Source of the DNA: Saprospira grandis DSM 2844
GTDB lineage: Bacteria > Bacteroidota > Bacteroidia > Chitinophagales > Saprospiraceae
NCBI RefSeq assembly: GCF_000275825.1
Contig: NZ_JH719942.1
Location: forward strand, 12,578 to 75,061
DNA length: 62,484 bases
Reading direction: 5' to 3'
Part shown: piece after piece, positions 19,214-28,448 of the stretch
How positions within the stretch are numbered: position 1 is the stretch's first letter
How the letters are laid out: each line of letters opens with the position of its first letter
Translations under genes and position numbers: made by a program
Notes under the pieces: model-generated
Databases searched by the model: none
The model's input: the letters and a program-made list of their open reading frames with translations, nothing else
Told to the model about the DNA's origin: nothing

Positions 19214-19783
19214 CTAATCTGTTAATTCGTAACTATATACGCTAGAGTATTCTCCAGATGCTGATTTCAAACGCAATCTTATATATAAGGGATGTGGCCT
19301 AGATATCCGATCCAACTGAAACTCCCAAACATTAGCTCTTTTCTTGATTAAGCGTGACCGCCCATTAAGCGCTCCTTCTTCCAAAGAGATAGTACGGTTG
19401 TATACATTATTTTGGCCCTGACCACGTCCTATCTTTAGCTCTATCTCTTCCACTAGATCACTACTTAATAACTGAATTTGTAGTTTTAAGTCTCCCTTGG
19501 CCTGATTACAACTCAATGCCGAATGATGTAAAGAATCTATAGAACATGCTGGCTGCGCCCCAGCGGAACACTGAAAATTACAGGCGGTCAAATACGCTTC
19601 TATATTCAGACAGCGCATCTGCTCAAAAGCCTGTACCTGCTGTAAACTATCCCAACGAGCTGAATCAATTGCAGCCTGAGCTAAACTATCTGGATGCTGT
19701 GCCTTCAACATTGATGTGGAAAATAATAAAAATAGAAGCACAACTATTTGAGGAGAGCATAAAGTCTGTTTCTTCGTCTTCAT
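19214..19783 (-). CDS. Small secreted protein, first gene of the Rhs operon
   Basis: The 189-residue protein has a hydrophobic N-terminus (IVVLLFLLFSTSMLKAQ) that reads as a signal peptide ending before HPDSL. The mature part holds several Cys (residues ~58, 69, 73, 80, 91) and then alternating strands with YNRTISLEEG and PLYIRLRLKS. I do not recognise the family. A good Bacteroidota -7 box (19822-19829) lies ~40 bp upstream, making this the likely first gene of the leftward operon. Confidence 0.7.
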   Translation of the reverse strand: MKTKKQTLCSPQIVVLLFLLFSTSMLKAQHPDSLAQAAIDSARWDSLQQVQAFEQMRCLNIEAYLTACNFQCSAGAQPACSIDSLHHSALSCNQAKGDLKLQIQLLSSDLVEEIELKIGRGQGQNNVYNRTISLEEGALNGRSRLIKKRANVWEFQLDRISRPHPLYIRLRLKSASGEYSSVYSYELTD

Positions 19784-19821
19784 TTATTTCTATCTTTTAG
19801 GTTTTATCCATTCTATGGTCG

Positions 19822-19829
19822 CAAAAGTA
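19822..19829 (-). promoter_or_regulatory. Candidate promoter of the Rhs operon
   Basis: On the minus strand the sequence reads TACTTTTG, an exact match to the Bacteroidota -7 consensus TAnnTTTG. It is ~40 bp ahead of the first operon gene, in an AT-rich gap. No TTG was found at the usual 17-21 bp spacing upstream. Confidence 0.4.
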
Positions 19830-19930
19830 ATTATTATTCAAAAAACTATTTAGACCAAGTCACGGACAAACCATCTTTATATTGAAAACAAACCATACTT
19901 AAGGCCAAACACAAGCTAATATAGACTTAT

Positions 19931-19958
19931 CAGGCCTAATATCTTTTTTTAAAAAAAA
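19931..19958. terminator. Hairpin after gspF, likely terminator
   Basis: CAGGCCTAAT (19931-19940) pairs with ATTAGGCCTG (19949-19958), and the inner T-run pairs with the A-run. It lies ~45 bp past the gspF stop in the leftward direction, ahead of the Rhs promoter, so it probably separates the secretion operon from the Rhs operon. Confidence 0.6.
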
Positions 19959-20002
19959 TTAGGCCTGTCACAAATTGAAAAAATACATCTACATTCAACA
20001 CT

Positions 20003-21130
20003 TTAAAACCCTATAGATGTACTCAATTGAAATAATGGTAAATACATTGCTACTAAAATAACAGCAACCATAAATCCTAAGGCAACAATCAAAACAGGCT
20101 CTAACAGACTGCCAATAATAGCCGTTCGCTGCTCTATTTCTTCATTATACTGCTCTGCCAAACGCCCAAACATAGGCCCCAACTGGCCTGCCTCCTCCCC
20201 TACTCGAATAAGCGCCAAAAATTGATTGTTAAATATCGTTCCCTCAGCCAATGCCTCTGCTAAAGTGTTTCCTTGCAATACTTTATCTCTAGCTGATTTC
20301 AATATGACCTCTATAGGGTAAAAATCAATCATCTGATCCAATAAATCCATAGCCTGCAACAAAGGCAAACGCGCTCCTAACAATAAAGCCATAGATTGAG
20401 CAAAGCGCGCTAAATATATTCGCTTGATAATCGGCCCAAAAATAGGCAAGAACAATAATATATTCGCCCGCCATTTTCGCCACCAAACTGCCTTTTTTTG
20501 ACTATATAAAAATATAGCCAACCCTAGCAGCAAGAGCAAAACATAGCCCCCATAACGACTGCTGTAATCCGAAGCCTGCACAACCAAACGCGTCAAATAA
20601 GGCAATTCACTACCAAAACGCTCATAAATCCCCGAAAACATGGGCACCAAATAACGAAGCAAAAAGAAAAGCGCCAAAAAGGAAAAACTCATAACAAAAA
20701 TAGGATAGGATAAAGCAGAAATAAGCTGCTGCCGATACTTCAAATTCTTCCTAAAAAAAGCAGCCAACTCCTTTAATACCGCCTGTAACTGACCCGACTC
20801 TTCCGCAATCTGAATACTATAACACTCATAAGTCGAAAATACAGACAAACGCTGCATTGCCTCAAAAAAACGAGCCCCCGAAATAATTTCCTCCAATAAA
20901 CGCCCCAATATCTCTTGCTCCTTTTTCTTCTTTAAGTTCTCTTTCAATAATTCTAAGGCCGTCTGCAGATCTAATCCTGCCCGCAATAACAACCCTAACT
21001 CCTCATAAAAAGCTTGTTTTCTCTTAGCCGAAAAAACAGTACCAATGCTAATATCCTTATTCATGAAGGCCCAAAAAGAACTAGAGCTTTCCTCTTTTTT
21101 TTTCTCCTTTCGCGCTAATTTGATTCCCAT
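20003..21130 (-). CDS. gspF: Type II secretion / type IV pilus inner-membrane platform protein GspF
   Basis: The 375-residue protein has the usual two GspF domains. The first follows a cytoplasmic helix bundle (RKQAFYEELGLLLRAGLDLQTALE). TM segments lie at ~140-165 (LSYPIFVMSFSFLALFFLLRYLVP), ~195-210 (YVLLLLLGLAIFLYS) and ~345-365 (EPVLIVALGFMVAVILVAMYLP). The second domain has RFAQSMALLLGARLPLLQAMDL and LIRVGEEAGQLGPMF. The protein forms the membrane platform on which pseudopilins are assembled. It overlaps the upstream pseudopilin gene by 16 bp and is the last gene of the leftward operon. Confidence 0.92.
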   Translation of the reverse strand: MGIKLARKEKKKEESSSSFWAFMNKDISIGTVFSAKRKQAFYEELGLLLRAGLDLQTALELLKENLKKKKEQEILGRLLEEIISGARFFEAMQRLSVFSTYECYSIQIAEESGQLQAVLKELAAFFRKNLKYRQQLISALSYPIFVMSFSFLALFFLLRYLVPMFSGIYERFGSELPYLTRLVVQASDYSSRYGGYVLLLLLGLAIFLYSQKKAVWWRKWRANILLFLPIFGPIIKRIYLARFAQSMALLLGARLPLLQAMDLLDQMIDFYPIEVILKSARDKVLQGNTLAEALAEGTIFNNQFLALIRVGEEAGQLGPMFGRLAEQYNEEIEQRTAIIGSLLEPVLIVALGFMVAVILVAMYLPLFQLSTSIGF

Positions 21131-21585
21131 TGCTCCCTGTTTTTTTGGCTCCTAACCCTAAATACAAAATCCAAATCCTCTATTTCCCAATCTAAAGCAT
21201 CTACCGGCCCATTTTCCTCCCGCAAAGCCTTCTCCCAATACAAACGCAATGCTTTTGTCTCGCAAAATACAGTATCTACTTTGGCCTCTATCTCCAGAAT
21301 TTGCCGACAAACAAAATCTCGCTCAAAAGAATAAGATAACTGTACACTATCCACCTCCAAAATCAAATTCCCCTCCTCCCAATTGCCCCCCTGACTACGC
21401 ACAAAATCAGTCTGCAAAATAGCCCGAAAAGCATCTAGCTCCAAAATTGCCTCCGTCTCTCGCTCATATTGACGATACAATTGCCCCATTATCTGATGAG
21501 CTAACAACCCCATAGACAATACAAAGGTAGCCAACAACATCACCAAAATAAGCTCTACTAAAGTAAATGCCGCATATTTTTTCAT
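21115..21585 (-). CDS. Pseudopilin (GspH/J-like)
   Basis: The chosen start gives ~156 residues beginning MKKYAAFTLVELILVMLLA, a class III prepilin signal. Cleavage is expected before Phe7, with Glu at mature position 5 and Ala rather than Gly at -1. An upstream ATG at 21615 would add MGGQAPKKEE from the GC-rich repeat and bury the leader, so I reject it. The C-terminal half is strand-rich with two Cys (FVCRQI, VFCETK). Minor pseudopilins form the tip of the secretion pseudopilus. It lies between the GspI-like gene and gspF. Confidence 0.82.
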   Translation of the reverse strand: MKKYAAFTLVELILVMLLATFVLSMGLLAHQIMGQLYRQYERETEAILELDAFRAILQTDFVRSQGGNWEEGNLILEVDSVQLSYSFERDFVCRQILEIEAKVDTVFCETKALRLYWEKALREENGPVDALDWEIEDLDFVFRVRSQKNREQWESN

Positions 21586-21591
21586 CTCTTC

Positions 21592-21990
21592 TTTTTTTGG
21601 GGCTTGCCCGCCCATAGGGCGGGCCGGGCTGTGTCGCAGCTCGCAGGTTTGCTCGGCCCTGCGTTTTTTTCGCTGCGCTCAAAAAACTAGGTCTGGCCTG
21701 CGGCCACTGCTATCCATCCCTAAGCCGACGGCCCTTCGGGCCTTTTTACTGTAGGTTTCAACCTACAGCCATGGCCGAAGGCCAAACCACCACAACAAGT
21801 CCTTTAGGGCACCTTCGACGACCAAAGGGAGTAACCGATGGCAAACAGGCGGCACAGCCGCCGCAGGCCTAGCGATGTGCAGGGGTGGCCGAAGGCCAGA
21901 CCAAGCGGGCGCAGCCTGCGCAGGGCCGAGCGAACAGCGAGCCCCGAAACGTAGCGCCGACGAGCGAAGCGAGGCGGAGGCCCCAAAACA
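21592..21990. repeat. GC-rich mosaic palindromic repeat, copy R3 (two inverted arms)
   Basis: It fills the gap between two pseudopilin genes of one operon. Arm one (21592-~21775) opens TTTTTTTGGGGCTTGCCC; arm two (~21776-21990) closes GCGGAGGCCCCAAAACA. At the centre is the 19-bp palindrome TGTAGGTTTCAACCTACAG (21751-21769). Arm two also has the TTCGACGACC...GGGAGTAACC module. Hairpins vary between the arms: T-run/A-run versus GCGCAGCCTGCGC. Confidence 0.88.
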
Positions 21991-21995
21991 AGCAT

Positions 21996-22337
21996 TTAAT
22001 CCACAGGCCAATATAACCACTGTTTATCGATTTGCAATTCTTCTTTATGCGCATCCAAAACGGTTAGCTCTAAACGATAGAGATAAGGCGCATTTTCTTT
22101 CTGCCATTTCTGTTCAATAATAAAAGGGGGGCGCTCAAACTGCTGATTTTCGGAAGGTCCCTGCTCCAAAGCTGTCGTTCGGATATCTTGCAAGCAAAGT
22201 TCAATCAAAGATTGTTGCTGTATGGCATCGGCTTTTAGCAATTGTATATAAAATTTTAGTCCGAAGGCCAAGCTAATAAAAATGAGCAGTAAGGCCACCA
22301 TGCTCTCCAATAAAGAGGTGGCCGGCACTTTTTGCAT
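21996..22337 (-). CDS. Pseudopilin (GspI-like minor pseudopilin)
   Basis: From the chosen start the protein has ~113 residues beginning MQKVPATSLLESMVALLLIF. The short leader ends in Ala, and Glu falls at mature position 5, as in prepilins. This ATG shares its A with the TAA of the preceding gene (TAATG), a typical coupled start; an ATG 12 bp upstream is the alternative. The rest is a helix followed by strands (PYLYRLELTVLDAH). Gene order fits a GspI/J-type minor pseudopilin. Confidence 0.75.
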   Translation of the reverse strand: MQKVPATSLLESMVALLLIFISLAFGLKFYIQLLKADAIQQQSLIELCLQDIRTTALEQGPSENQQFERPPFIIEQKWQKENAPYLYRLELTVLDAHKEELQIDKQWLYWPVD

Positions 22338-23572
22338 TACTCTAAGCATTTGATAATTCCTCTTTTTTTGGGACTCTCTCCCTTAAAAATATCGGGCAAT
22401 AAAAAATGTTCTGGACGTTTTTCCAATTCAACTTTGACGTTAATCAGGTAATTTTCATAAACCGCTGCAGGCGTTTTCAAACTCAGTTGTCGAAGCATGA
22501 GCTGCCCATCAATATCGGCCTGCATATCTAAGTAAACATTGCTATAAACAAATCCTCGGACTTTGCTCCTTGGCGCCAAACGATGCCTAGAGCGGCCCAT
22601 AGACGGGCTATATTCTTCTTGAGAAATCCAAATCCCCTCTAAGATAGAAGCCGAATCTAATTCCAAAAAACTGGCTTGCTCAGCCAACTGATTGCGATAA
22701 ATGGCTAAAACAGAGGGATATTTAAGGCGGCAGTTTGCCTGTACGATAATTGTATCGCTAGCAATAGCTTGAACACTGCCCTCAAAACCCGACTCAAAAA
22801 TAATATTGGGCGCTTGCAAGATGACCTCTTCCAGTTGGGCCTCTTTTCCAACATAAATTGCTTTTTCAGCTCGAATGAGTAAGGCTCCTTTTAAATTCTC
22901 ATTTTGCAAATATAATTCTTCGGCTAAAATATATTTAGGTGTTTGTGCAAACGAACAGTGAACTTTTGGGGCTAGACTGGTTTGCTGTTCAGGCAAAGTC
23001 AGCAGTTGGTCCAAATGCCTCAATTTGTCTAATGCTAAACTCGGTAACAACTTACTGCTTCTTCGCTCCTCGCCATAAAGTAATTGCCCCCCCTCAAACG
23101 GTTGACCCGCCGCCCTTCCTCGTTTTAATCCCGCTTTTGGCACATAAGCGGGACCTCGCAACAGGGTTTTACCCGCCAGCATCAACGGTTTTCCTCTATC
23201 GGCCAAGTAAAGAGCTGCATTTAATCGGCCTTCAGGCAGTTGCCCAATCAAATACAAATGGCTAAAACTATCTTGTCGATGAAAACTCCGAGCTCCCAAA
23301 TAGTCATACATCCCCCAACTTCGCTTAAAAAGACAAACGCTATCTTGAGCCCCTCCATACAAAGAAATACAAGATTCCATCTCTGTTTCTTGGGCCAATA
23401 AATAGGCAATGCCTGCATCTGCATTGCGAATTAAGCGGCCTTGTAAAAACGACTTTGTCTGCAAAAAACGATGACTAGCAGACAACATCAAAAAAGCCCC
23501 TAGAATAATCGCAATGAGCAGACTCACCACAATGGCAAAAAGCAATGCCCGCGCGCTTAGTTTTTGCTTCAT
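22337..23572 (-). CDS. GspK-like / PilX-like tip protein
   Basis: The 411-residue protein starts MKQKLSARALLFAIVVSLLIAIILGAF. The leader ends in Ala, but mature position 5 is Phe, not Glu, as in GspK, which lacks Glu5. After the TM comes GRLIRNADAGIAYLLAQE, similar to the start of GspK and PilX periplasmic parts. The remainder is strand-rich with beta-helix-like steps (AEKAIYVGKEAQLEEVILQAPNIIFE in two turns). It overlaps the GspL-like gene by 4 bp (ATGA) and the next pseudopilin by TAATG. Assignment rests on leader and position. Confidence 0.65.
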   Translation of the reverse strand: MKQKLSARALLFAIVVSLLIAIILGAFLMLSASHRFLQTKSFLQGRLIRNADAGIAYLLAQETEMESCISLYGGAQDSVCLFKRSWGMYDYLGARSFHRQDSFSHLYLIGQLPEGRLNAALYLADRGKPLMLAGKTLLRGPAYVPKAGLKRGRAAGQPFEGGQLLYGEERRSSKLLPSLALDKLRHLDQLLTLPEQQTSLAPKVHCSFAQTPKYILAEELYLQNENLKGALLIRAEKAIYVGKEAQLEEVILQAPNIIFESGFEGSVQAIASDTIIVQANCRLKYPSVLAIYRNQLAEQASFLELDSASILEGIWISQEEYSPSMGRSRHRLAPRSKVRGFVYSNVYLDMQADIDGQLMLRQLSLKTPAAVYENYLINVKVELEKRPEHFLLPDIFKGESPKKRGIIKCLE

Positions 23573-24786
23573 TCGCCTTCTTTTTTGCAGATCACCAATA
23601 ACTCAAAAGTTGCTTGATAATGATCTATATTCTGATAAGAAATATCGTCTATACGCTCTACCCAACTCAAGGCTTGCAATGATTTTTTCCAATCATTATA
23701 AAAGACCGACTTCTTAGAAATCCCCTTAATTCTAATAAGTCCTTGTTGATAATTTGGCGCTTTTCCTTCTCGTTCCGCCTTTTTATCTTCTAACAAAGGA
23801 GCTATTTCTAGCTCCAATAAATGAATGCTTTTCGGCAGGCTACTGGCCAACTGATCGGCATAAAAAGATTGCTGACTTTTTTCGCCTAGGCTAGCTCCAG
23901 CCCCCAAATCTACCTGCTGTTCATAATCTTCACGAAGCCGATCTCTTTCGGCAAGCAGTTGTTGCTTCTGGGCCATTTCCAAACTCAAAGATTCATTTTT
24001 TTGCTCTAGCTGCCCCAAGTATAGATAATTGGCCAACAAACTAATGAAAAAGAAAGACAATAGCAGAGCAGTACTCAACTCTAGTAGCTTTTTGTACATC
24101 AACCGCTCCTGATTATCCTTCAATAAGGGAATATCCAAAGCCGTCTGTCTAACATCTTCTAAACCAATAAAGGCCAAAGCTGCTGCAGCCAACATCCGGC
24201 TATCAAGCTGCTCATCGCCCAAGTTTAATTCTTGGGCGGCTCCTTCTTGCTTGAACAGTTCACTCAAGGCTCCATCTTCTAAAAAAAACTCATAATGATT
24301 AGCAGCTACTCGATCCTCTTCCAGATAGGGAAATAAAGCGGTGGCCACAAAAGGCGCATAATTGGCATAAATAATAGACAAGCCGGCCTCCTGAGCCAAA
24401 TTTAATATATCCGACAATTCTTCTCTTCGCCCCAAAACAACTAGCTGTCCCTCTTTTTTTGGAAAAAACTCCACTAAAATATCTGCTGCTTTAGCAGAGG
24501 GGAATATCGTTTTTAGGGCTTGTTCCTTATTATCAAATGCTCGGTCAAAAGATTTAAAGATGAGTTTAGGGCTATTCCAGCCAAAAAATATTGGGCAATC
24601 CTTTGGCAAGAAGGCCTTGAGTTCATCCCAGCTCCCCAAATTAGTAGCCTGCAGAACAATGCTTGCCTCTCCCTTTTTTTTGGCCAAAACTACAACTTGC
24701 AAACGGTAGCCCTCTTCGGTCCAAAAACATTCTACCCCAGCCAGTTGCTTTGTAGACAATAACCAAGATGCCATTTTCGCTTGCAT
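23569..24786 (-). CDS. GspL-like PilM-PilN fusion protein
   Basis: The 405-residue protein has a cytoplasmic N-terminal half (~1-235) with the size and mixed pattern of a degenerate PilM/ASKHA domain. A single TM follows (~242-262, LSTALLLSFFFISLLANYLYL), then a coiled coil (LEQKNESLSLEMAQKQQLLA) and a PilN-like periplasmic fold (SLPKSIHLLELEI, IKGISKKSVFYNDWKKSLQ). GspL has this architecture in type II systems; it links the ATPase to the platform. It lies 2 bp after gspD and overlaps the GspK-like gene by 4 bp. Confidence 0.75.
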   Translation of the reverse strand: MQAKMASWLLSTKQLAGVECFWTEEGYRLQVVVLAKKKGEASIVLQATNLGSWDELKAFLPKDCPIFFGWNSPKLIFKSFDRAFDNKEQALKTIFPSAKAADILVEFFPKKEGQLVVLGRREELSDILNLAQEAGLSIIYANYAPFVATALFPYLEEDRVAANHYEFFLEDGALSELFKQEGAAQELNLGDEQLDSRMLAAAALAFIGLEDVRQTALDIPLLKDNQERLMYKKLLELSTALLLSFFFISLLANYLYLGQLEQKNESLSLEMAQKQQLLAERDRLREDYEQQVDLGAGASLGEKSQQSFYADQLASSLPKSIHLLELEIAPLLEDKKAEREGKAPNYQQGLIRIKGISKKSVFYNDWKKSLQALSWVERIDDISYQNIDHYQATFELLVICKKEGE

Positions 24787-24788
24787 AA

Positions 24789-26783
24789 TTAGTAGACTAT
24801 TGTAGGTTTAATAAAAATAAGCAACTCGCTATCTGACTTTGTTTTCTTTCTGCTTCCCAAAAGATTAAGTAAGGGAATCCTAGCCAAAAAAGGCGCCCCT
24901 TTTGCACTTTCCTCTTTGCGTTTAGTGCTCAAACCACCCAATACAATCATTTCGCCATTACGCACTCGCAAAGCCGACTCAAATGTACGAGAATACTGAG
25001 CTGGCGGTGCCCCAATTTGAGTTTCTCCAGTAAAATCCGACTGACTGACCGTAATATCTACCGTAATTTGCTCATCTCCAGATACCTGAGGCCGAATCCC
25101 TATAGTAAAATTGGCCTGTACAGACTTAAAGTTTATATCCTGTTGGGTCACTGTTCCCTGTACCCCCTGTACTGTCGTTCTAGTTTCCTGATAATAACGA
25201 GTTTCTCCCACAGTAAACGTCGCTTCATGAGAATTAAGGGTAGAAAGCTGCGGCCTTGATTTCGTTTTGATTAAACCAGCATCTTCTACAGCCCCCATCG
25301 AAACATAAAAATTGGGGACAACCCGCCCCAAATTGACAATTCCCCTTCCCGCTAAAGTATTTAACAAACGGTTGATGGTCTCTGCTCCAAAACTAAAAGA
25401 TACGCCTGGTGTCAAGGTCGCCTGATCACTAGCAGGAGACTCGCCCAACCCCATCTCTAAATTACTTTCATTGATTAAACTCCTTTGTACATCCAAAATA
25501 ATCAACTCAATATTGACCACAGGCACGAGCTTATCTATAGACTGCAAAAAAGCCTCTATCTCGGCTACTTCGGGAGCTGCCCCACTCAACAAAACGGCAT
25601 TGAGCTCTAAAAAAGGTTGAATATCTACCCGCTCCTGTAAATCTGAAGGAATCACTTTTTCAATTTCTTGAGCCGATCGATTTTGCAACTGCACCACCTT
25701 TGCCGTTCGTAAGCCTTCCTGCTCTCGATCTCCAATTAAATAAATACCCTCGGACAACTTATAGGTAAAACTCGTCCCCGTTAAAATATAATCTAAAAAC
25801 TCACTATAAGTGGCTTGACTCAATTTCATCGAAATAGCTGGATTAGAAGCCGTTCCATTTTGCTGTCGACTATTATTATTACGGCCCCTTTGTTGCCCTC
25901 TGCCCCTATTAGCTCCCCCTTCTTCAAATAAAAAGTAATTTTGGCCCAACTCAATAGAAACAGCCTGAATAAGGTCTAGTAGAGGAATGTCAATGGCTTC
26001 TATGTCTAAATACTGCTCCTGACTAAACGAGTCTGTTGTAACAAGCATAGAGAGGTTTTGAATAGCCTGGTAATCAACCCCAGCCCCCATACTTAATCGA
26101 TTTTTAGCATTCTTATTTTTGGCCAATATCGGATCAACTTCCTCTTCTTTTAAGGCCAAATAAAAAGCCCCTTCATCCGTTTTGCTCAATTGTAATTCAT
26201 TGGCCCGAGCCAAAAGCCCCAAGGCATCTTCAACCTCAGCCTTTTCTACAAAAACCGAAACCGCCAATTGCTGAGCCTTTTTACTCGCCACTACATTTTG
26301 CCCCGTAGATCGCGTAATGGAGCGCAATAACTTATCTAAAGGCTCAGCCTTAGCGTCTAAACTCAATTTGTTACTAAACGCATTATACTTGGCCAACTCT
26401 TTTTCCTTAGGTACCGGAAGCTCTTTTTTGTGCGGAAAAACCGTAATGATAGAACCCGAAAATGCCAAATCCAAATCATATTGCCGACAAAGATAGAGCA
26501 GTAAATCCTTAATCTTAACCTTAGAAAAATTACTGTCAACCGCTTGCTTCAACTGCGGATCTATCGTAATATTAAGCTTAGTTTGCTGAGCCACCGCCAT
26601 GATAATCTCACTGACCGTCCCCAAAGCAGAAATATCTATTTTTTTGTTCAAATTTGTCTCTTGCTTAGAAAAACGGTCTAGCTGCTCCTCCAACAACTCA
26701 AACCGATCCTCATCCAATTGCGCCTGCACAACTATATGGCCCACAAGCATCAAGAGCAAGAGTAACAGATATTTTGTTTTCAT
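24789..26783 (-). CDS. gspD: Secretin GspD/PilQ
   Basis: The 664-residue protein has a signal peptide (MKTKYLLLLLLMLVGHIVVQA). An STN/N0-like domain (~50-115) is followed by further N-type domains, including a Gly/Asn/Arg/Gln-rich linker (GGANRGRGQQRGRNNNSRQQ). The secretin core near the C-terminus has VEDAGLIKTKSRPQLSTLNSHE, VTQQDINFKSVQANFTI, RNGEMIVLGGLSTKRKEESA and IPLLNLLGSRKK, ending LLIFIKPTIVY. Secretins form the outer-membrane channel. Repeat R4 separates it from gspE upstream. Confidence 0.93.
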   Translation of the reverse strand: MKTKYLLLLLLMLVGHIVVQAQLDEDRFELLEEQLDRFSKQETNLNKKIDISALGTVSEIIMAVAQQTKLNITIDPQLKQAVDSNFSKVKIKDLLLYLCRQYDLDLAFSGSIITVFPHKKELPVPKEKELAKYNAFSNKLSLDAKAEPLDKLLRSITRSTGQNVVASKKAQQLAVSVFVEKAEVEDALGLLARANELQLSKTDEGAFYLALKEEEVDPILAKNKNAKNRLSMGAGVDYQAIQNLSMLVTTDSFSQEQYLDIEAIDIPLLDLIQAVSIELGQNYFLFEEGGANRGRGQQRGRNNNSRQQNGTASNPAISMKLSQATYSEFLDYILTGTSFTYKLSEGIYLIGDREQEGLRTAKVVQLQNRSAQEIEKVIPSDLQERVDIQPFLELNAVLLSGAAPEVAEIEAFLQSIDKLVPVVNIELIILDVQRSLINESNLEMGLGESPASDQATLTPGVSFSFGAETINRLLNTLAGRGIVNLGRVVPNFYVSMGAVEDAGLIKTKSRPQLSTLNSHEATFTVGETRYYQETRTTVQGVQGTVTQQDINFKSVQANFTIGIRPQVSGDEQITVDITVSQSDFTGETQIGAPPAQYSRTFESALRVRNGEMIVLGGLSTKRKEESAKGAPFLARIPLLNLLGSRKKTKSDSELLIFIKPTIVY

Positions 26784-26798
26784 CTTTTTGTTTTTTTC

Positions 26799-26972
26799 TT
26801 TTGGGGCGGCCCCTCGCTTCGCTCGGGTCGGGCTGTCTCGCAGCTCGCTATTCGCTCGGCCCTACACGGCTTTCAGCCGCTGGGTCTGGCCCTTTGGGCC
26901 ACTGCTGCCCATCCCTCAGCCATAAAAACGCCCTCTGGGCGTTGAAAGGCGGCACAAGGCCGCCGCCAAAAA
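26799..26972. repeat. GC-rich mosaic repeat, copy R4
   Basis: This single-arm copy lies between gspE and the start of gspD within one operon. It opens TTTTGGGGCGGCCCCTCGC. Variable hairpins are CGGCTTTCAGCCG after GCTCGGCCCT and GGCCCTTTGGGCC after GGTCT. It then has CATCCCTCAGCC and a GCGGCACAAGGCCGC hairpin near its end. Confidence 0.82.
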
Positions 26973-26981
26973 TAAGCTTTT

Positions 26982-28424
26982 CTAACTACTTGCTGCCAAA
27001 ATAGGATAAAGTTCTCCTATCGTGCTCTCCCCAGAAACTAAAAGCTTTATAGCCGCTTCCGCCAAGCTTTCTACCCCCCTTTCCTGAAGTATTTTTTTGA
27101 CGTTAAATGATTTATTTTTAATATGTTGAGCTAAGTCTTCATCTATTCGGATAACCTCATAAATAGCTTTTCGGCCTTTATAGCCCGTATAGTTACAGGC
27201 TGCACAACCTTTTGCTATATAGTGCTGACTAATTTTTTGTTTTAAGGTATAGCTATAAGGCAATAACTCTGGCCGAAATGCCTCTGCTTGTTTACAAGCT
27301 GGACAAAGTAAACGAACCAAGCGCTGAGCCACTGCCGTATTCAAGGTATCGGCTAGCAAATAAGCAGGTACGCCCATATCTACCAAACGGGCCACAATTC
27401 CCCAAGCAGAATTAGTATGAATGGTAGAAAAAACCAAGTGTCCAGTTAAAGATGCTCTAATCGCCATTTCGGCTGTAGGCCTATCTCGAATTTCCCCCAC
27501 CATAATTACATTGGGGTCTTGGCGCATAAAACTTCGAATACTACTGGCGAAATCGAGCCCAATAGCCTCTTTGAGTTGCACCTGATTGATCCCCTCCAAA
27601 GTATATTCGATAGGATCTTCAATAGTAATAATATTTCGGCCCACAGTATTGAGTTGATGCAAACTAGCATAAAGCGTTGTTGTTTTTCCAGATCCTGTTG
27701 GTCCACTAATTAGCACCAAACCTTCTGGCATCATCATGCCTTCTTGGTAGCGCCTAAGGCTTTGATGATCAAAGCCTAGCTCCTCTAGCTTCATTTGGCT
27801 GTTATTGTTGCGGAGCAATCGCATAACTACTTTTTCGCCATAAAGTGTGGGCAAAACAGAAACTCGAATATCTAGTTTTTGCCCGCCTTCTTCTAGAAAA
27901 ATTCGGCCATCTTGGGGTAGGCGTTTTTCGGCAATATCGAGTTGGGCCTTAATTTTAATTTTATTGATTAGGCTGGGGTAATCTTTCTTTTCCAAGCTAT
28001 ACCGTTCAATCAATTCGCCATCTATTCTCAGACGGATCCGTGCTTTTTTCTCATAGACTTCAAAGTGAATATCGCTACTTCCAAGCTCTTCGGCTTCGAG
28101 GAGTAGGAAAAGCAAGCTATCTTTTGTAGTGCTTAGTTTTTCTTGTTTTCGGCTGCTTTTATCGCGGCGGTAGTGTTGGCCCAAAAAGGGTTGCAAAACA
28201 GCCTTGGGTAAGGGATAAAACTGAATCGTTTGGCCCAATAAGAGTTCTAATTCTAGGGCCAAAGAAGTCAAGTCAGATTGATCTTCGGCCACAGCGGCAT
28301 GCAAGCCCTGTTCATCTTCCTTAAATAGGATCAGCTGATAACGCCAAGCTTCTTCATCGCTGAGGCGTTGCAACAATTTTCTGTCAATTTGTTGGAGGCG
28401 ATCTTCCCAGTCTATCATAGTCAA
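26982..28424 (-). CDS. gspE: Type II secretion / pilus assembly ATPase GspE
   Basis: The 480-residue protein has an N-terminal GspE/N1E-like part, then SSDIHFEVYEKKARIRLRID (~116-135), the Walker A motif GPTGSGKT (241-248), a Walker B-type segment VIMVGEIRD (306-314), the His box FSTIHTN (332-338) and a C-terminal zinc site with C374, C377, C407 and C410. It hydrolyses ATP to drive pseudopilus growth. The N-terminus is shorter than in many GspE proteins, closer to PilB/GspE minimal forms. It lies between repeats R5 and R4, downstream of the prepilin peptidase gene. Confidence 0.95.
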   Translation of the reverse strand: MTMIDWEDRLQQIDRKLLQRLSDEEAWRYQLILFKEDEQGLHAAVAEDQSDLTSLALELELLLGQTIQFYPLPKAVLQPFLGQHYRRDKSSRKQEKLSTTKDSLLFLLLEAEELGSSDIHFEVYEKKARIRLRIDGELIERYSLEKKDYPSLINKIKIKAQLDIAEKRLPQDGRIFLEEGGQKLDIRVSVLPTLYGEKVVMRLLRNNNSQMKLEELGFDHQSLRRYQEGMMMPEGLVLISGPTGSGKTTTLYASLHQLNTVGRNIITIEDPIEYTLEGINQVQLKEAIGLDFASSIRSFMRQDPNVIMVGEIRDRPTAEMAIRASLTGHLVFSTIHTNSAWGIVARLVDMGVPAYLLADTLNTAVAQRLVRLLCPACKQAEAFRPELLPYSYTLKQKISQHYIAKGCAACNYTGYKGRKAIYEVIRIDEDLAQHIKNKSFNVKKILQERGVESLAEAAIKLLVSGESTIGELYPILAASS

Positions 28425-28448
28425 GTATTTAGTGAAAAATGGGCCAAT

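Noticed and set aside
21586-21615. N-terminal extension MGGQAPKKEE of the pseudopilin
   Set aside because: It is encoded by the repeat edge and would displace the prepilin leader. The same extension precedes the unrelated LolA-like protein at 8939.
21464-22120. Several short frames around the pseudopilin genes
   Set aside because: They come from repeat R3 in various frames.
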